A stretch of 64,000 bases of DNA. Source: PCRC01 sp017848435. GTDB lineage: Bacteria; Pseudomonadota; Gammaproteobacteria; Burkholderiales; Burkholderiaceae_C. Below are positions 18,165 to 26,782 of this stretch, piece after piece (positions within the stretch are counted from its first letter, which is position 1; the number at the start of each line of letters is the position of its first letter). The DNA lies in the NCBI GenBank assembly GCA_965284315.1, contig OZ260072.1:2356001-2420000 (forward strand). Direction: 5' to 3'. The position numbers and the translations under genes are program-made. The notes beneath the pieces are model-generated. The model ran no database searches. It was not told the DNA's origin and saw nothing but the letters and a program-made list of their open reading frames with translations.

Positions 18165-18923
18165 ATGACCGCCGTTGATGATACGAACAAAGCCCCGCCG
18201 CGCCTGGTGATCTGCATGAAGTGGGGCACCAAGTATGGCCCCGAGTACGTGGACCGCCTCTACGGCATGGTGCGCCGCCACCTCACCGGCCCGCTGCGCT
18301 TTGTGTGCCTCACCGACGACGCCAGCGGGGTGCGCCCGGAAGTGGAGTGCCTGCCGCTGCCGTACCTGGACGTGAAGCAACCGGCCGGCCCCGACCGCGC
18401 CTGGAAGAAGCTGACCATCTTCAACGAGAACCTGTACGGCCTGTCGGGCACAGCGCTGTTTCTGGACCTGGACATCGTCATCGTCGACAACATCGACGGT
18501 TTCTTCGAGATGCCGGGCGAATTCCTGATCATCCACGACTGGAAGCGCCGCTGGCGCATCACCGGCAACTCGTCGGTCTACCGGTTTGAGCTGTTGAAGC
18601 ATGGCGACATCCTGCGCGAACTGGTGGCCAACTTCGACACCATCCGCAAGCGCCACCGCAATGAACAGGCGTTTCTCTCGGAGTACATGCACCAGCGCGG
18701 CTTGCTGGCCTATTGGCCGGACGACTGGTGCGCCAGTTTCAAGTACCACTGCATCCCCCTGTGGCCCAGCAATTTCTGGCGTGAACCGGTTTTCCCACCG
18801 GCCACCAAGATTGTGGTGTTCCACGGCGAGGTGAACCCGCCCGACGCCTTGCTGGGCCAGCGCAACCGGCGTTTCCGCTTCATTCGGCCAGCGCGCTGGA
18901 TTGCGGGCTTCTGGCAGGCCTGA
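18165..18923 (+). CDS. Glycosyltransferase-like protein
   Basis: 252 residues, cytoplasmic, no signal or membrane helix. It resembles a GT-A fold transferase: LVICMKWGTKYGPEYV at the start, FVCLTDDASGVRPEV, and ALFLDLDIVIVDNID, where DLD is the probable metal- and sugar-nucleotide-binding DxD. Family assignment beyond that is not certain. A TATACT element (18153-18158) ends only 6 bp before the ATG and I see no ribosome site, so the message may be leaderless. The neighbouring LPS-regulation genes lapA and lapB fit a role in surface polysaccharide. Confidence 0.7.
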   Translation: MTAVDDTNKAPPRLVICMKWGTKYGPEYVDRLYGMVRRHLTGPLRFVCLTDDASGVRPEVECLPLPYLDVKQPAGPDRAWKKLTIFNENLYGLSGTALFLDLDIVIVDNIDGFFEMPGEFLIIHDWKRRWRITGNSSVYRFELLKHGDILRELVANFDTIRKRHRNEQAFLSEYMHQRGLLAYWPDDWCASFKYHCIPLWPSNFWREPVFPPATKIVVFHGEVNPPDALLGQRNRRFRFIRPARWIAGFWQA

Positions 18924-18947
18924 ACCACCCGTCAGCGCCCTGGGGCG

Positions 18948-20105
18948 TCAGAGCTCTTCGACGCGGCGTGGCGGGTAACTGTCCCAGGCCTGGCAGCCGG
19001 GGCAGTGCCAGAAATGCTGCTTGGCCTCAAAGCCACAGGCGGCGCAGCGGTAGCGCAGCAGCGGTTTGATGGCGTGGGCCAGCGCGCGTTGCACCTGCGG
19101 GTGGAACTGCTCGCGCGCCATTTTTTCCCCTTCGATCCAGCGCGCAGCCGCCACCAGCGACGGTTCGCGTTCCAGGTGGCGGGCGTAGCGGTCGCGGGCC
19201 GCGTCGGGTGCATCGCTGGCGGTGGCTTCCAGCCGCACCAGCGCGTCCAGCACGTCCAGCGACGGGGTGTCGTCGTAGCTCGTCGTCAGCAAGGCCAGCG
19301 CACTGGCCTGCAGGTTGGGTTGCTGGCCCAGTTCGGCCAGCAGGTGGGCCGCCAGGGGCAGCGCGGTGGGTGTGTGTTCAGCCAGCGCGCGCAGGGTGTC
19401 CAGCGCGGCTTCGGTGGCGCCGGTCTGCAGTTGCAACCGGGCCAGGTCAATGCGGGGACGCGGCGACAACGGGGCCGTGTCCACGGCCTGGGCCAGCAGG
19501 GCCAGCGCCGCGTCGGGCTGCTGGCGGGCTTGCAGCGTGTGGGCTTCTTCACACAGGTAGTGCGCCAGCCGGCCATTGAAGGCGCCCTGGCCGGAGTGTT
19601 CCAGCTTGGCCGCGATCTCGGCGGCATGGCGCCAGTCGCGTGAACGTTCGTAGATGGCCAGCAAGGCCAGCCGGGCCTGGGCTTCAAACGGCGTGCCTTC
19701 GAGTTTGCAGAGCGCGTCTTCGGCGCGGTCAAGCAGGCCCGCCTTGAGGAAGTCGAGCGCCAGCGCGTGCTGGGCGCGTTCACGGTCGATGCGGCCCAGG
19801 TCACCGCGTGACAGCAGGTGCTCGTGCACCCGCACCGCGCGCTCGTACTCGCCACGGCGGCGGAACAGGTTGCCGAGCGCGAAATGCAGTTCGGACGTGT
19901 CGGGGTCGTTTTGCACCGCCTCGATGAAGGCGTCAATCGCCTGGTCCTGCTGCTCGTTGAGCAGGAAGTTCAGGCCCTTGAAGTAGGCCTTGGGCGCCTG
20001 GCGGTTGTCGATGCGGAGCTGGCGGAAGTCGAGCCGGGAGGCGAGCCAGCCCAACACGAAAGCGATCGGCAGCCCGAGCAGGATCCAGCTGAAGTCAAAG
20101 TCCAT
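18948..20105 (-). CDS. lapB: LPS assembly regulator LapB (YciM)
   Basis: 385 residues. An N-terminal membrane anchor (MDFDFSWILLGLPIAFVLGW) is followed by tetratricopeptide repeats (FLLNEQQDQAIDAFIEAVQ; LHFALGNLFRRRGEYERAV; and more) and a C-terminal rubredoxin-like zinc site CAACGFEAKQHFWHCPGC (two CxxC). LapB tunes LpxC proteolysis by FtsH and so LPS supply. The ATG at 20105 overlaps the end of lapA by 11 bp, the usual pair. Confidence 0.95.
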   Translation of the reverse strand: MDFDFSWILLGLPIAFVLGWLASRLDFRQLRIDNRQAPKAYFKGLNFLLNEQQDQAIDAFIEAVQNDPDTSELHFALGNLFRRRGEYERAVRVHEHLLSRGDLGRIDRERAQHALALDFLKAGLLDRAEDALCKLEGTPFEAQARLALLAIYERSRDWRHAAEIAAKLEHSGQGAFNGRLAHYLCEEAHTLQARQQPDAALALLAQAVDTAPLSPRPRIDLARLQLQTGATEAALDTLRALAEHTPTALPLAAHLLAELGQQPNLQASALALLTTSYDDTPSLDVLDALVRLEATASDAPDAARDRYARHLEREPSLVAAARWIEGEKMAREQFHPQVQRALAHAIKPLLRYRCAACGFEAKQHFWHCPGCQAWDSYPPRRVEEL

Positions 20106-20409
20106 ACGGTGGCAGTTGGGCAGGCGTGTCAGGGGGCGGTGTGGTGCCGGGTGCCGAGGGGGCTTCCGGTGGCTGTGCCTTGCGGGCGGCGCGCCGGTGT
20201 TTCCACCAGCGTGGCACCATGCCCAGCACGCCCACGACGACACCCACGGTGAACGCCGTCAGCACCACCAGCACCATGGGCGCACGCCACTGTGTGCCAA
20301 AGAAGAAGTGCAGGACGGTGTCTTGCTGGTTGTTCAGCGCGAAGGCGAACAGGGTAAAAAAAATGGCTGCCTTGAGTACCCACTCAAGCAGCCACATCAG
20401 GTGTTTCAT
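20095..20409 (-). CDS. lapA: LapA family membrane protein
   Basis: 104 residues with two hydrophobic helices (MWLLEWVLKAAIFFTLFAF and MVLVVLTAFTVGVVVGVLG) linked by NNQQDTVLHFFFGTQWRAP, the conserved DUF1049 pattern, then a basic and proline-rich cytoplasmic tail. It partners LapB in control of LPS synthesis. It lies 26 bp downstream of ihfB on the same strand. Confidence 0.93.
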   Translation of the reverse strand: MKHLMWLLEWVLKAAIFFTLFAFALNNQQDTVLHFFFGTQWRAPMVLVVLTAFTVGVVVGVLGMVPRWWKHRRAARKAQPPEAPSAPGTTPPPDTPAQLPPYGL

Positions 20410-20435
20410 GCGGGTCCTTGGTGACCCCCTGGATT

Positions 20436-20756
20436 CTATCGACTTGTCTTGCGCGTGAGCGCTTCCATTTCCTCGGTGCGTTGGTCCACCGCTTCGCGCA
20501 AGGCCTTGCCCGGCTTGAAATGCGGCACGCGCTTTTCAGGGATGGCCACGCTCTCGCCCGAACGCGGGTTGCGCCCGATGCGGGGAGGGCGGTGGTTCAC
20601 CGAAAAACTGCCAAACCCCCGGATTTCGATCCGGTGCCCACGCACCAGCGCGTCACCCATCGCGTCAAGAATGGTCTTGATCGCGTATTCGGCATCGCGG
20701 TGGGTGAGTTGGTTGAACTTGGCAGCCAGTTCTTCAACGAGGTCGGAACGGGTCAT
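20436..20756 (-). CDS. ihfB: Integration host factor beta subunit
   Basis: 106 residues. TRSDLVEELAAKFNQLTHRD at the start and RIEIRGFGSFSVNHRPPRIG with NPRSGESVAIPEKRVPHFKPG are the IHF-beta signature, including the proline arm that bends DNA. IHF-beta pairs with IHF-alpha, encoded elsewhere. It follows rpsA by 75 bp, as in most proteobacteria. Confidence 0.97.
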   Translation of the reverse strand: MTRSDLVEELAAKFNQLTHRDAEYAIKTILDAMGDALVRGHRIEIRGFGSFSVNHRPPRIGRNPRSGESVAIPEKRVPHFKPGKALREAVDQRTEEMEALTRKTSR

Positions 20757-20831
20757 GAATTCGAAGACATTGCGGGACAGACCGACGGACGCGCTACGCG
20801 CCCCGTCGCCCTGTCCTCAACATTTCAAGTC

Positions 20832-22517
20832 TTATTTTTCCGAATTGTCCAGCTTGGCACGCAGCAACGCACCCAGGCTGGTCGTGCCGGCGTTTTCACG
20901 CGACGACTGCTGGCTCAGCGTGGCCATCGCGCCTTGCTCGTCGGCCATGTCCTTGGCCTTGATCGACAGCTGGATGTTGCGCGTCTTGCGGTCGATGTTG
21001 ACGACCACGGAGGTGACTTCGTCGCCTTCTTTCAGCACGTTGCGTGCGTCTTCGACGCGGTCACGGCTGATTTCGGAGGCACGCAGGTAACCGATGATGT
21101 CTTCACCGAGGTCGATCTCAGCGCCACGGGCGTCCACGGTCTTGACCTTGCCGGTCACGGTGGCGCCCTTGTCGTTGATGGTCGAGAAGGTGGTGAACGG
21201 GTCGCTGTCCAGCTGCTTGATGCCCAGGCTGATGCGCTCGCGGTCCACATCGACGGCCAACACGATGGCTTCGACTTCCTGGCCCTTTTTGTAGTTGCGC
21301 ACGGCGGCTTCGCCGGTTTCGTTCCAGCTCAGGTCGCTCAGGTGCACCAGACCGTCGATGCCTGCTGCCAGGCCGACGAACACGCCGAAGTCGGTGATCG
21401 ACTTGATCGGGCCCTTGACGCGGTCGCCGCGCTTGGTTTCCTGCGCAAACTCTTGCCATGGGTTGGCCTTGCACTGCTTCATGCCCAGGCTGATGCGGCG
21501 CTTGTCTTCGTCGATTTCCAGAACCATGACTTCAACTTCGTCGCCCAGCGTCACGAGCTTGCTTGGCGCGATGTTCTTGTTGGTCCAGTCCATCTCGGAC
21601 ACGTGCACCAGGCCTTCGATGCCGGGTTCGAGTTCCACAAACGCGCCGTAGTCGGCGATGTTGGTGATCTTGCCGAACAAACGGGTGCTTTGTGGGTAGC
21701 GGCGGTTCACGCCCATCCATGGGTCGTCGCCCATTTGCTTCAGACCCAGCGAAACACGGTTCTTCTCGGTGTCGAACTTCAGGATCTTGGCGGTGATTTC
21801 CTGACCCGCCGTCACCACTTCCGAGGGGTGGCGGACACGGCGCCAGGCCATGTCGGTGATGTGCAGCAGGCCGTCGATGCCGCCGAGGTCAACGAAGGCA
21901 CCGTATTCGGTGATGTTCTTGACCACGCCGTGGACCACAGCGCCTTCGCGCAGGGTTTCCATCAGCTTGGCGCGCTCTTCGCCCATCGAGGCTTCGACCA
22001 CGGCACGGCGCGACAACACGACGTTGTTGCGCTTGCGGTCGAGCTTGATGACCTTGAATTCCATGGTCTTGTTCTCGTACGGAGACAAGTCCTTGATGGG
22101 GCGGGTGTCGATCAGCGAACCGGGCAGGAAAGCGCGGATGCCGTTGACCAGAACGGTCAGGCCGCCCTTGACCTTGCCGCTGGTGGTGCCGGTCACGAAT
22201 TCGCCGGTTTCCAGCGACTTTTCCAGAGACATCCACGAGGCGAGGCGCTTGGCGGTGTCGCGGCTGACGATGGTGTCGCCGTAGCCGTTTTCCATGGCGA
22301 CGATGGCCACGGAGACAAACTCACCCACTTGCACTTCGAGCTCGCCTTTGTCGCTCTTGAATTCGGCGATGGGCACATAGGCTTCGGACTTGAGGCCGGC
22401 GTTCACGACGACAAAGCCGTGCTCCAGGCGCACGACTTCGGCGGTAACGACTTCACCAATACGGGTTTCGGAGTGTTGCTGCGACTCAGCAAACATCTCT
22501 GCAAAAGATTCAGACAT
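20832..22517 (-). CDS. rpsA: 30S ribosomal protein S1
   Basis: 561 residues made of six S1 (OB-fold) repeats; typical stretches are TEYGAFVDLGGIDGLLHITDMAW, ADYGAFVELEPGIEGLVHVSEMDW and TDFGVFVGLAAGIDGLVHLSDLSW, each given here only as markers in the middle of the protein. S1 brings mRNA to the 30S subunit. The ATG at 22517 (MSESFAEMFAES) is the conserved start. Tandem hairpins in the leader at 22659-22694 could serve autoregulation. Confidence 0.97.
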   Translation of the reverse strand: MSESFAEMFAESQQHSETRIGEVVTAEVVRLEHGFVVVNAGLKSEAYVPIAEFKSDKGELEVQVGEFVSVAIVAMENGYGDTIVSRDTAKRLASWMSLEKSLETGEFVTGTTSGKVKGGLTVLVNGIRAFLPGSLIDTRPIKDLSPYENKTMEFKVIKLDRKRNNVVLSRRAVVEASMGEERAKLMETLREGAVVHGVVKNITEYGAFVDLGGIDGLLHITDMAWRRVRHPSEVVTAGQEITAKILKFDTEKNRVSLGLKQMGDDPWMGVNRRYPQSTRLFGKITNIADYGAFVELEPGIEGLVHVSEMDWTNKNIAPSKLVTLGDEVEVMVLEIDEDKRRISLGMKQCKANPWQEFAQETKRGDRVKGPIKSITDFGVFVGLAAGIDGLVHLSDLSWNETGEAAVRNYKKGQEVEAIVLAVDVDRERISLGIKQLDSDPFTTFSTINDKGATVTGKVKTVDARGAEIDLGEDIIGYLRASEISRDRVEDARNVLKEGDEVTSVVVNIDRKTRNIQLSIKAKDMADEQGAMATLSQQSSRENAGTTSLGALLRAKLDNSEK

Positions 22518-22658
22518 GGATTTCCTTGACCGGCCAACAGGTTGACAGCTGCACGATTGCGGCTGTTTCAAAGACTGACGGCAGCGGTTTGTTGCGGGGA
22601 CACCGCGGTTAAGTTAAACAACCACACCGCCAATGCGCAGGGTGCGCGGGAGGGGACG

Positions 22659-22694
22659 GTGTGGACCACACAAACGCCGTTTTTCAACGGCGTT
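22659..22694. other. Tandem hairpins in the rpsA leader region
   Basis: GTGTGG-A-CCACAC (22659-22671) and AACGCCGTT-TTTC-AACGGCGTT (22673-22694) lie between the aroA-cmk stop (22704) and the rpsA start (22517). Neither is followed by a T-run, so they look less like a terminator than like mRNA leader structure. S1 represses its own message in E. coli through leader hairpins; a similar role here is inference. Confidence 0.45.
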
Positions 22695-22703
22695 GGCGGC
22701 CAT

Positions 22704-24737
22704 TCAAGCAGGGGTTGAGCCAGGCGAGAAAGGCTGCCGTGCCTGCCACCAGCCCAACACCTGCGTGACCGAAGATTCGATCGACAGCGCGGAGTTGTCC
22801 AGCAACAAGGCGTCTTCGGCCGGCTTGAGGGGCGCCACGGCGCGGGACGAGTCCCGCAAATCGCGCGCTTCCAAGTCGGCCAGAAGGTCTTGGATTATAG
22901 CGGGAATTCCCTTTGAAATCAACTGCTTATGGCGCCGCTCGGCGCGCTGGCTGGCGTTGGCGGTGAGGTAAACCTTGAGTGGCGCGTCCGGGAAAATCAC
23001 TGTGCCCATGTCGCGCCCGTCGGCCACCAGGCCGGGCAGTCGGCGGAAACTGTGTTGCAAGTCGACCAGCGCGGTGCGCACCGCCGGCAACACCGAGACC
23101 TTGGAGGCGTTCATGCCGGCTTCTTCGGTGCGGATGGCGTCGCTGACATCGTCATCGCCCAGCCAGACCTTGTCACCGACAAAACGCACCGGCAGTGCCC
23201 GTGCCAGTACGGCCACCGCGCCCTCGTGCGCCGCGTCCAGTGCCAGCCCGGCGCGCAGTGCGGCCAGCGCGGTGATGCGGTACAGCGCGCCGGAGTCGAG
23301 GTAGTGGTAGCCCAGCCGGGCGGCGAGTTCAGACGCCAGCGTGCCCTTGCCAGAGGCGGTGGGGCCGTCGACGCAGAGCACCGGAATCGCGCCGGGTGGG
23401 GCTTCGGCCAGCGCAAACAGCGCTTCAAAGTAGTCGGGGAAGGTTTTGGCCACGCACTTCGGGTCTTCAATGCGCACCGATACACCCGCTGGGTTGAACG
23501 CAGCGAGCGAGAAACACATGGCGACGCGGTGGTCGTCGTAGGTGTGGATGCTGGCCGCCTTCCACTGGCCGGGCTTCGGCGGGGTGATGGCGATGAAGTC
23601 CGCACCTTCTTCCACCGTGGCGCCGAGTTTGCGCAGTTCGGTGGCCATGGCGGCAATGCGGTCGGTCTCCTTGACGCGCCAGCTCGCGATGTTGGTCAGC
23701 CGGGTGGTGCCGTTGGCGTACAGCGCCATGACGGCCAGCGTCATCGCCGCGTCGGGGATGTGGTTGCAGTCGAGGTCAATCGCCTGCAGCGGCCAGCGGG
23801 CGTTGGACACTTCCAGCCAGTTTGGACCACTGTTCACCGTTGCGCCCATGGCCACGGCGGCGTCGATGAAACGGATGTCGCCCTGGATGGAATTGGCGCC
23901 CACGCCCTCGATTTTGATGGTTTTCAAGCCTTTTTGGCCTTGAGCCTTAGTCGCGACTGCACCGAGTGCTATGAAATAGCTAGCAGACGAGGCGTCGGCT
24001 TCGACGTGGATCACGCCCGGCGACTGGTAGCGGCTGCCAGCGGGAATGGTGAAGCGCTGCCAGCCGTCGCGCCGCACGGTCACGCCAAAACGGGCCAGCA
24101 GGTTGAGGGTGATGTCGATGTAGGGTTTGGAGATCAGCTCGCCGATGACCTCGATCACCACATCGTGCTGGGCGACCAGTGGGAGTGCCATCAGCAGCGA
24201 GGTCAGGAACTGGCTGGAGACGTCGCCCCGCACCTGGATGGGCGCGGCCAGCGTCAAGGCGGGCGCGGCGCCACCGGCGCCCAGCCGCAGCGGTGGGTAG
24301 CCGGGTTCGCCCAGGTAGTCGATGCGGCAGCCGAGCTGGCGCAGCGCGTCTACCAGGTCGCCAATCGGCCGCTCGTGCATGCGCGGCACGCCGCTCAGCT
24401 CGAACTCACCACCCAACACGGCCAAAGCGGCGGTCAGGGGGCGCATGGCGGTGCCCGCGTTGCCCATGAAGAGTTTGGCCCCGGCAGGGCGCGTGGTGCC
24501 CAGGCCGGTGATGGTGGCGGTGGTGCCGTCGCGGGCCACGCCGCAGCCGAGTTGGCGCAGTGCGTCGAGCATGATGCGCGTGTCGTCGGAGTCGAGCAGG
24601 TCGTGCACGGTGGTGCTGCCCTGGCTGAGTGCGGCCATCAGCAGCACCCGGTTGGAAATGCTCTTGGAGCCAGGCAGGCGCAGGCAGCCCGCGGCATGGG
24701 CCAACGGGGGGAGGTCGAGAAATTCGGTGCTGTACAT
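22704..24737 (-). CDS. aroA-cmk: Bifunctional EPSP synthase / cytidylate kinase
   Basis: 677 residues. The first 440 or so are AroA (5-enolpyruvylshikimate-3-phosphate synthase): LPGSKSISNRVLLMAAL, MGNAGTAMRPLTAAL, DASSASYFIALG and YDDHRVAMCFSL. From about 455 a cytidylate kinase follows: VDGPTASGKGT (P-loop), YLDSGALYR, DGRDMGTVIFPDA. The fusion is known in Burkholderiales. A copy of the dispersed repeat lies in the AroA part just after DASSASYF, adding roughly eight residues (around TKAQGQKGL) relative to E. coli. Upstream is tyrA, downstream rpsA. Confidence 0.95.
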   Translation of the reverse strand: MYSTEFLDLPPLAHAAGCLRLPGSKSISNRVLLMAALSQGSTTVHDLLDSDDTRIMLDALRQLGCGVARDGTTATITGLGTTRPAGAKLFMGNAGTAMRPLTAALAVLGGEFELSGVPRMHERPIGDLVDALRQLGCRIDYLGEPGYPPLRLGAGGAAPALTLAAPIQVRGDVSSQFLTSLLMALPLVAQHDVVIEVIGELISKPYIDITLNLLARFGVTVRRDGWQRFTIPAGSRYQSPGVIHVEADASSASYFIALGAVATKAQGQKGLKTIKIEGVGANSIQGDIRFIDAAVAMGATVNSGPNWLEVSNARWPLQAIDLDCNHIPDAAMTLAVMALYANGTTRLTNIASWRVKETDRIAAMATELRKLGATVEEGADFIAITPPKPGQWKAASIHTYDDHRVAMCFSLAAFNPAGVSVRIEDPKCVAKTFPDYFEALFALAEAPPGAIPVLCVDGPTASGKGTLASELAARLGYHYLDSGALYRITALAALRAGLALDAAHEGAVAVLARALPVRFVGDKVWLGDDDVSDAIRTEEAGMNASKVSVLPAVRTALVDLQHSFRRLPGLVADGRDMGTVIFPDAPLKVYLTANASQRAERRHKQLISKGIPAIIQDLLADLEARDLRDSSRAVAPLKPAEDALLLDNSALSIESSVTQVLGWWQARQPFSPGSTPA
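23921..23984 (-). repeat. Dispersed repeat copy D inside aroA
   Basis: Minus-strand GCTATTTCATAGC followed by core GACTAAGGCTCAAGGCC and AAAAAGGCTTGAAAA. It is in frame in the AroA domain and encodes about FIALGAVATKAQGQKGLK. The first hairpin coincides with codons for the conserved SYFIA, which may have seeded or masked the insertion. Confidence 0.65.
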
Positions 24738-24807
24738 CGGCCGCTCGGTTCAGGCTGTCGGAATAAGGTGTGTGCCCACGCGTCACCGCGCGGGCGGCTC
24801 GGCAAAC

Positions 24808-25689
24808 TCAGGTGGCGGGTTGCACGCCGGGCAGTTGCCAGCCGCTGCGCGCATCGCGTGCCTGGGCAATGGCGGCTTCCAGCTCGGTGGCCTGGCCATT
24901 GGCGATCTGCGTCTCCAGCACCTGCAGGGAGGCACGGAAGGCGGCGCATTGGCGCGCCACCTCGTCGCGGTTGGCCAGCAAGATGTCGCGCCACACGCGC
25001 GGGTCGCTGGCGGCAATGCGGGTGAAGTCGCGGAAGCCCGGGCCGGCGAGGGACAGCAGCTCGCCGGCTTTGGGCTGGGACGCGATGCTGTTCATGAAGG
25101 CAAACGCCAGCAAATGGGGCAGGTGGCTGACGGCGGCGTAGGTGGCGTCGTGTGCCTCGGGTGACATCTTCAGCACCTGGGCGCCGAGCGCGGTCCAGAC
25201 GGCGCTGGCTTTTTGCAGTTGGGCCGTCAGCGTGCGCTCGATGGGTGTCAGGATCACCTGGCGACCGGCATACAGGCTGGCATCGGCGTGGTCGATGCCA
25301 GCGCTTTCCTTGCCCGCGATCGGGTGCGCCGGCACGAACGAGCCGACCTGGTCGCGCAGCACCTGCCGCGCCACGTCGACCACGTCGCCCTTGGTGGAGC
25401 CCACGTCCATCACCAGCATGCTGGGGGTGATGAGGTGGCGAATGGCTTTCAGCGTCGATTCGGTCGCCGCCACCGGCACCGCCAGCAGCACAATGTCCGA
25501 GCCCGACACCGCCAGCAATGCCGAGGAGGCTTCGAGATCAATCACCCCCAGCGCCTTGGCGCGCTCCACCGTGGACGGTGACTTGCTGTAGCCCACGACA
25601 CGCTTCACCAGACCCGCGCGCTTGAGCGCCAGCGCGAACGAGCCGCCCATCAGGCCGCAGCCGATCAAACCCAGTTGTTCAAACATCAT
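24808..25689 (-). CDS. tyrA: Prephenate dehydrogenase
   Basis: 293 residues. The NAD-binding start is LGLIGCGLMGGSFALALKRA; DIVLLAVPV, MLVMDVGSTKGDVV and FVPAHPIAGKESAGIDHA are the TyrA core, with catalytic His in AHPIAG. It converts prephenate to 4-hydroxyphenylpyruvate for tyrosine. Two ATGs lie side by side at 25687-25689 and 25684-25686, overlapping the pheA stop; either may be used. It sits 70 bp before aroA-cmk. Confidence 0.95.
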   Translation of the reverse strand: MMFEQLGLIGCGLMGGSFALALKRAGLVKRVVGYSKSPSTVERAKALGVIDLEASSALLAVSGSDIVLLAVPVAATESTLKAIRHLITPSMLVMDVGSTKGDVVDVARQVLRDQVGSFVPAHPIAGKESAGIDHADASLYAGRQVILTPIERTLTAQLQKASAVWTALGAQVLKMSPEAHDATYAAVSHLPHLLAFAFMNSIASQPKAGELLSLAGPGFRDFTRIAASDPRVWRDILLANRDEVARQCAAFRASLQVLETQIANGQATELEAAIAQARDARSGWQLPGVQPAT

Positions 25690-26768
25690 TCGCTGGCGGG
25701 GTAGGTGCCCAGCACTTTGTAGAACGCACAGCGTTCCTGCAGCTCGGCCAGCGCAGCGGCCACATTGGGCGTGCCGGGGTGACCCTGCATGTCAATGTAG
25801 AAGTAGTACTCCCACTGGCCGGAGCGGGCCGGGCGCGACTCAAACCGCGTCATCGACACACCGTGGGCTTTCAGGGGCACCAGCAGGTCGTGCACCGCAC
25901 CGGGCCGGTTGGGCACCGAGACGATCACGCTGGTGCAGTCCTTGCCCGACGGCGTGGGCGTGGCCAGCGTGTGCGGCAGGCAGACCACGGCGAAGCGGGT
26001 GCGGTTGAAGGCGTCGTCCTGGATCGCGTGGGCGGCGGTGTGCAGACCAAACGCCGTACCGGCGCGCTCGCTGGCAATGCCAGCCCAGGCCGGGTTGGTG
26101 CTGGCCAGGCGTGCGCCTTCGGCATTGCTGGAGGCGGTGCGGCGCTCGGCATTCGGCAGGTGGGTGCTGAGCCAGCCCTGGCACTGGGCCAGGGCCTGCG
26201 GGTGGGCCATCACCACCTCAATGCCGTCAAGCGAGTTGCTTAGGCGCAGCAGGTGGTGGCGCACCAGCAGGCTGGTTTCTCCCACGATGTGCAGCGGCGA
26301 GGTGAGGAACAAATCCAGCGAGCGCGAGACCATGCCCTCGGTCGAGTTCTCTACCGGCACGACGCCAAAATGCGCGCTGCCAGCGGCCGTGGCACGGAAG
26401 ACTTCGTCGATGCTGGCGCAGGGCACATGCTCAATGCTGCCGCCAAAGAACTGCACCGCCGCCTGCTCGCTGAAGGTGCCCACCGGACCGAGGTAGGCGA
26501 CGCGCTGCGGGGCTTCCAGCGCACGGCAGGCGGACATGATTTCGCGCCAGATGTTGGCCACGCTGTCGGGTTTGAGCGGCCCGGCATTGGCCGTCTGCAG
26601 CGACTGGATCACCTGGGCTTCGCGCTCGGGCCGGAACACCGGCGAGCCTTCCACACGTTTGATCTCGCCGACCTCGTTGGCCAACGCGGCGCGGCGGTTC
26701 AACAGGGTCAACAGGTCCTGGTCAACGGCGTCGATCTGAACGCGCAGTTCGGGAAGGGTTCGGGTCAT
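25686..26768 (-). CDS. pheA: Chorismate mutase / prephenate dehydratase
   Basis: 360 residues. The AroQ chorismate mutase is N-terminal (LPELRVQIDAVDQDLLTLLN, VEGSPVFRPEREAQV), followed by prephenate dehydratase (VAYLGPVGTFSEQAAVQFFG; VPVENSTEGMVSRSLDLF; TRFAVV) and a C-terminal ACT domain with ESRPARSGQWEYYFYID, the phenylalanine site. The ATG at 26768 is taken; a TTG at 26786 overlapping the gyrA stop is the alternative. In many betaproteobacteria serC lies between gyrA and pheA; here the two abut. Confidence 0.94.
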   Translation of the reverse strand: MTRTLPELRVQIDAVDQDLLTLLNRRAALANEVGEIKRVEGSPVFRPEREAQVIQSLQTANAGPLKPDSVANIWREIMSACRALEAPQRVAYLGPVGTFSEQAAVQFFGGSIEHVPCASIDEVFRATAAGSAHFGVVPVENSTEGMVSRSLDLFLTSPLHIVGETSLLVRHHLLRLSNSLDGIEVVMAHPQALAQCQGWLSTHLPNAERRTASSNAEGARLASTNPAWAGIASERAGTAFGLHTAAHAIQDDAFNRTRFAVVCLPHTLATPTPSGKDCTSVIVSVPNRPGAVHDLLVPLKAHGVSMTRFESRPARSGQWEYYFYIDMQGHPGTPNVAAALAELQERCAFYKVLGTYPASE

Positions 26769-26782
26769 GTCGGCGGGCAACC

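Noticed and set aside
20418..22529. Plus-strand open frame of 703 codons opposite rpsA and ihfB
   Set aside because: It mirrors two certain genes, has no ribosome site, and its His/Val/Phe/Asp-rich sequence is typical of an antisense shadow.
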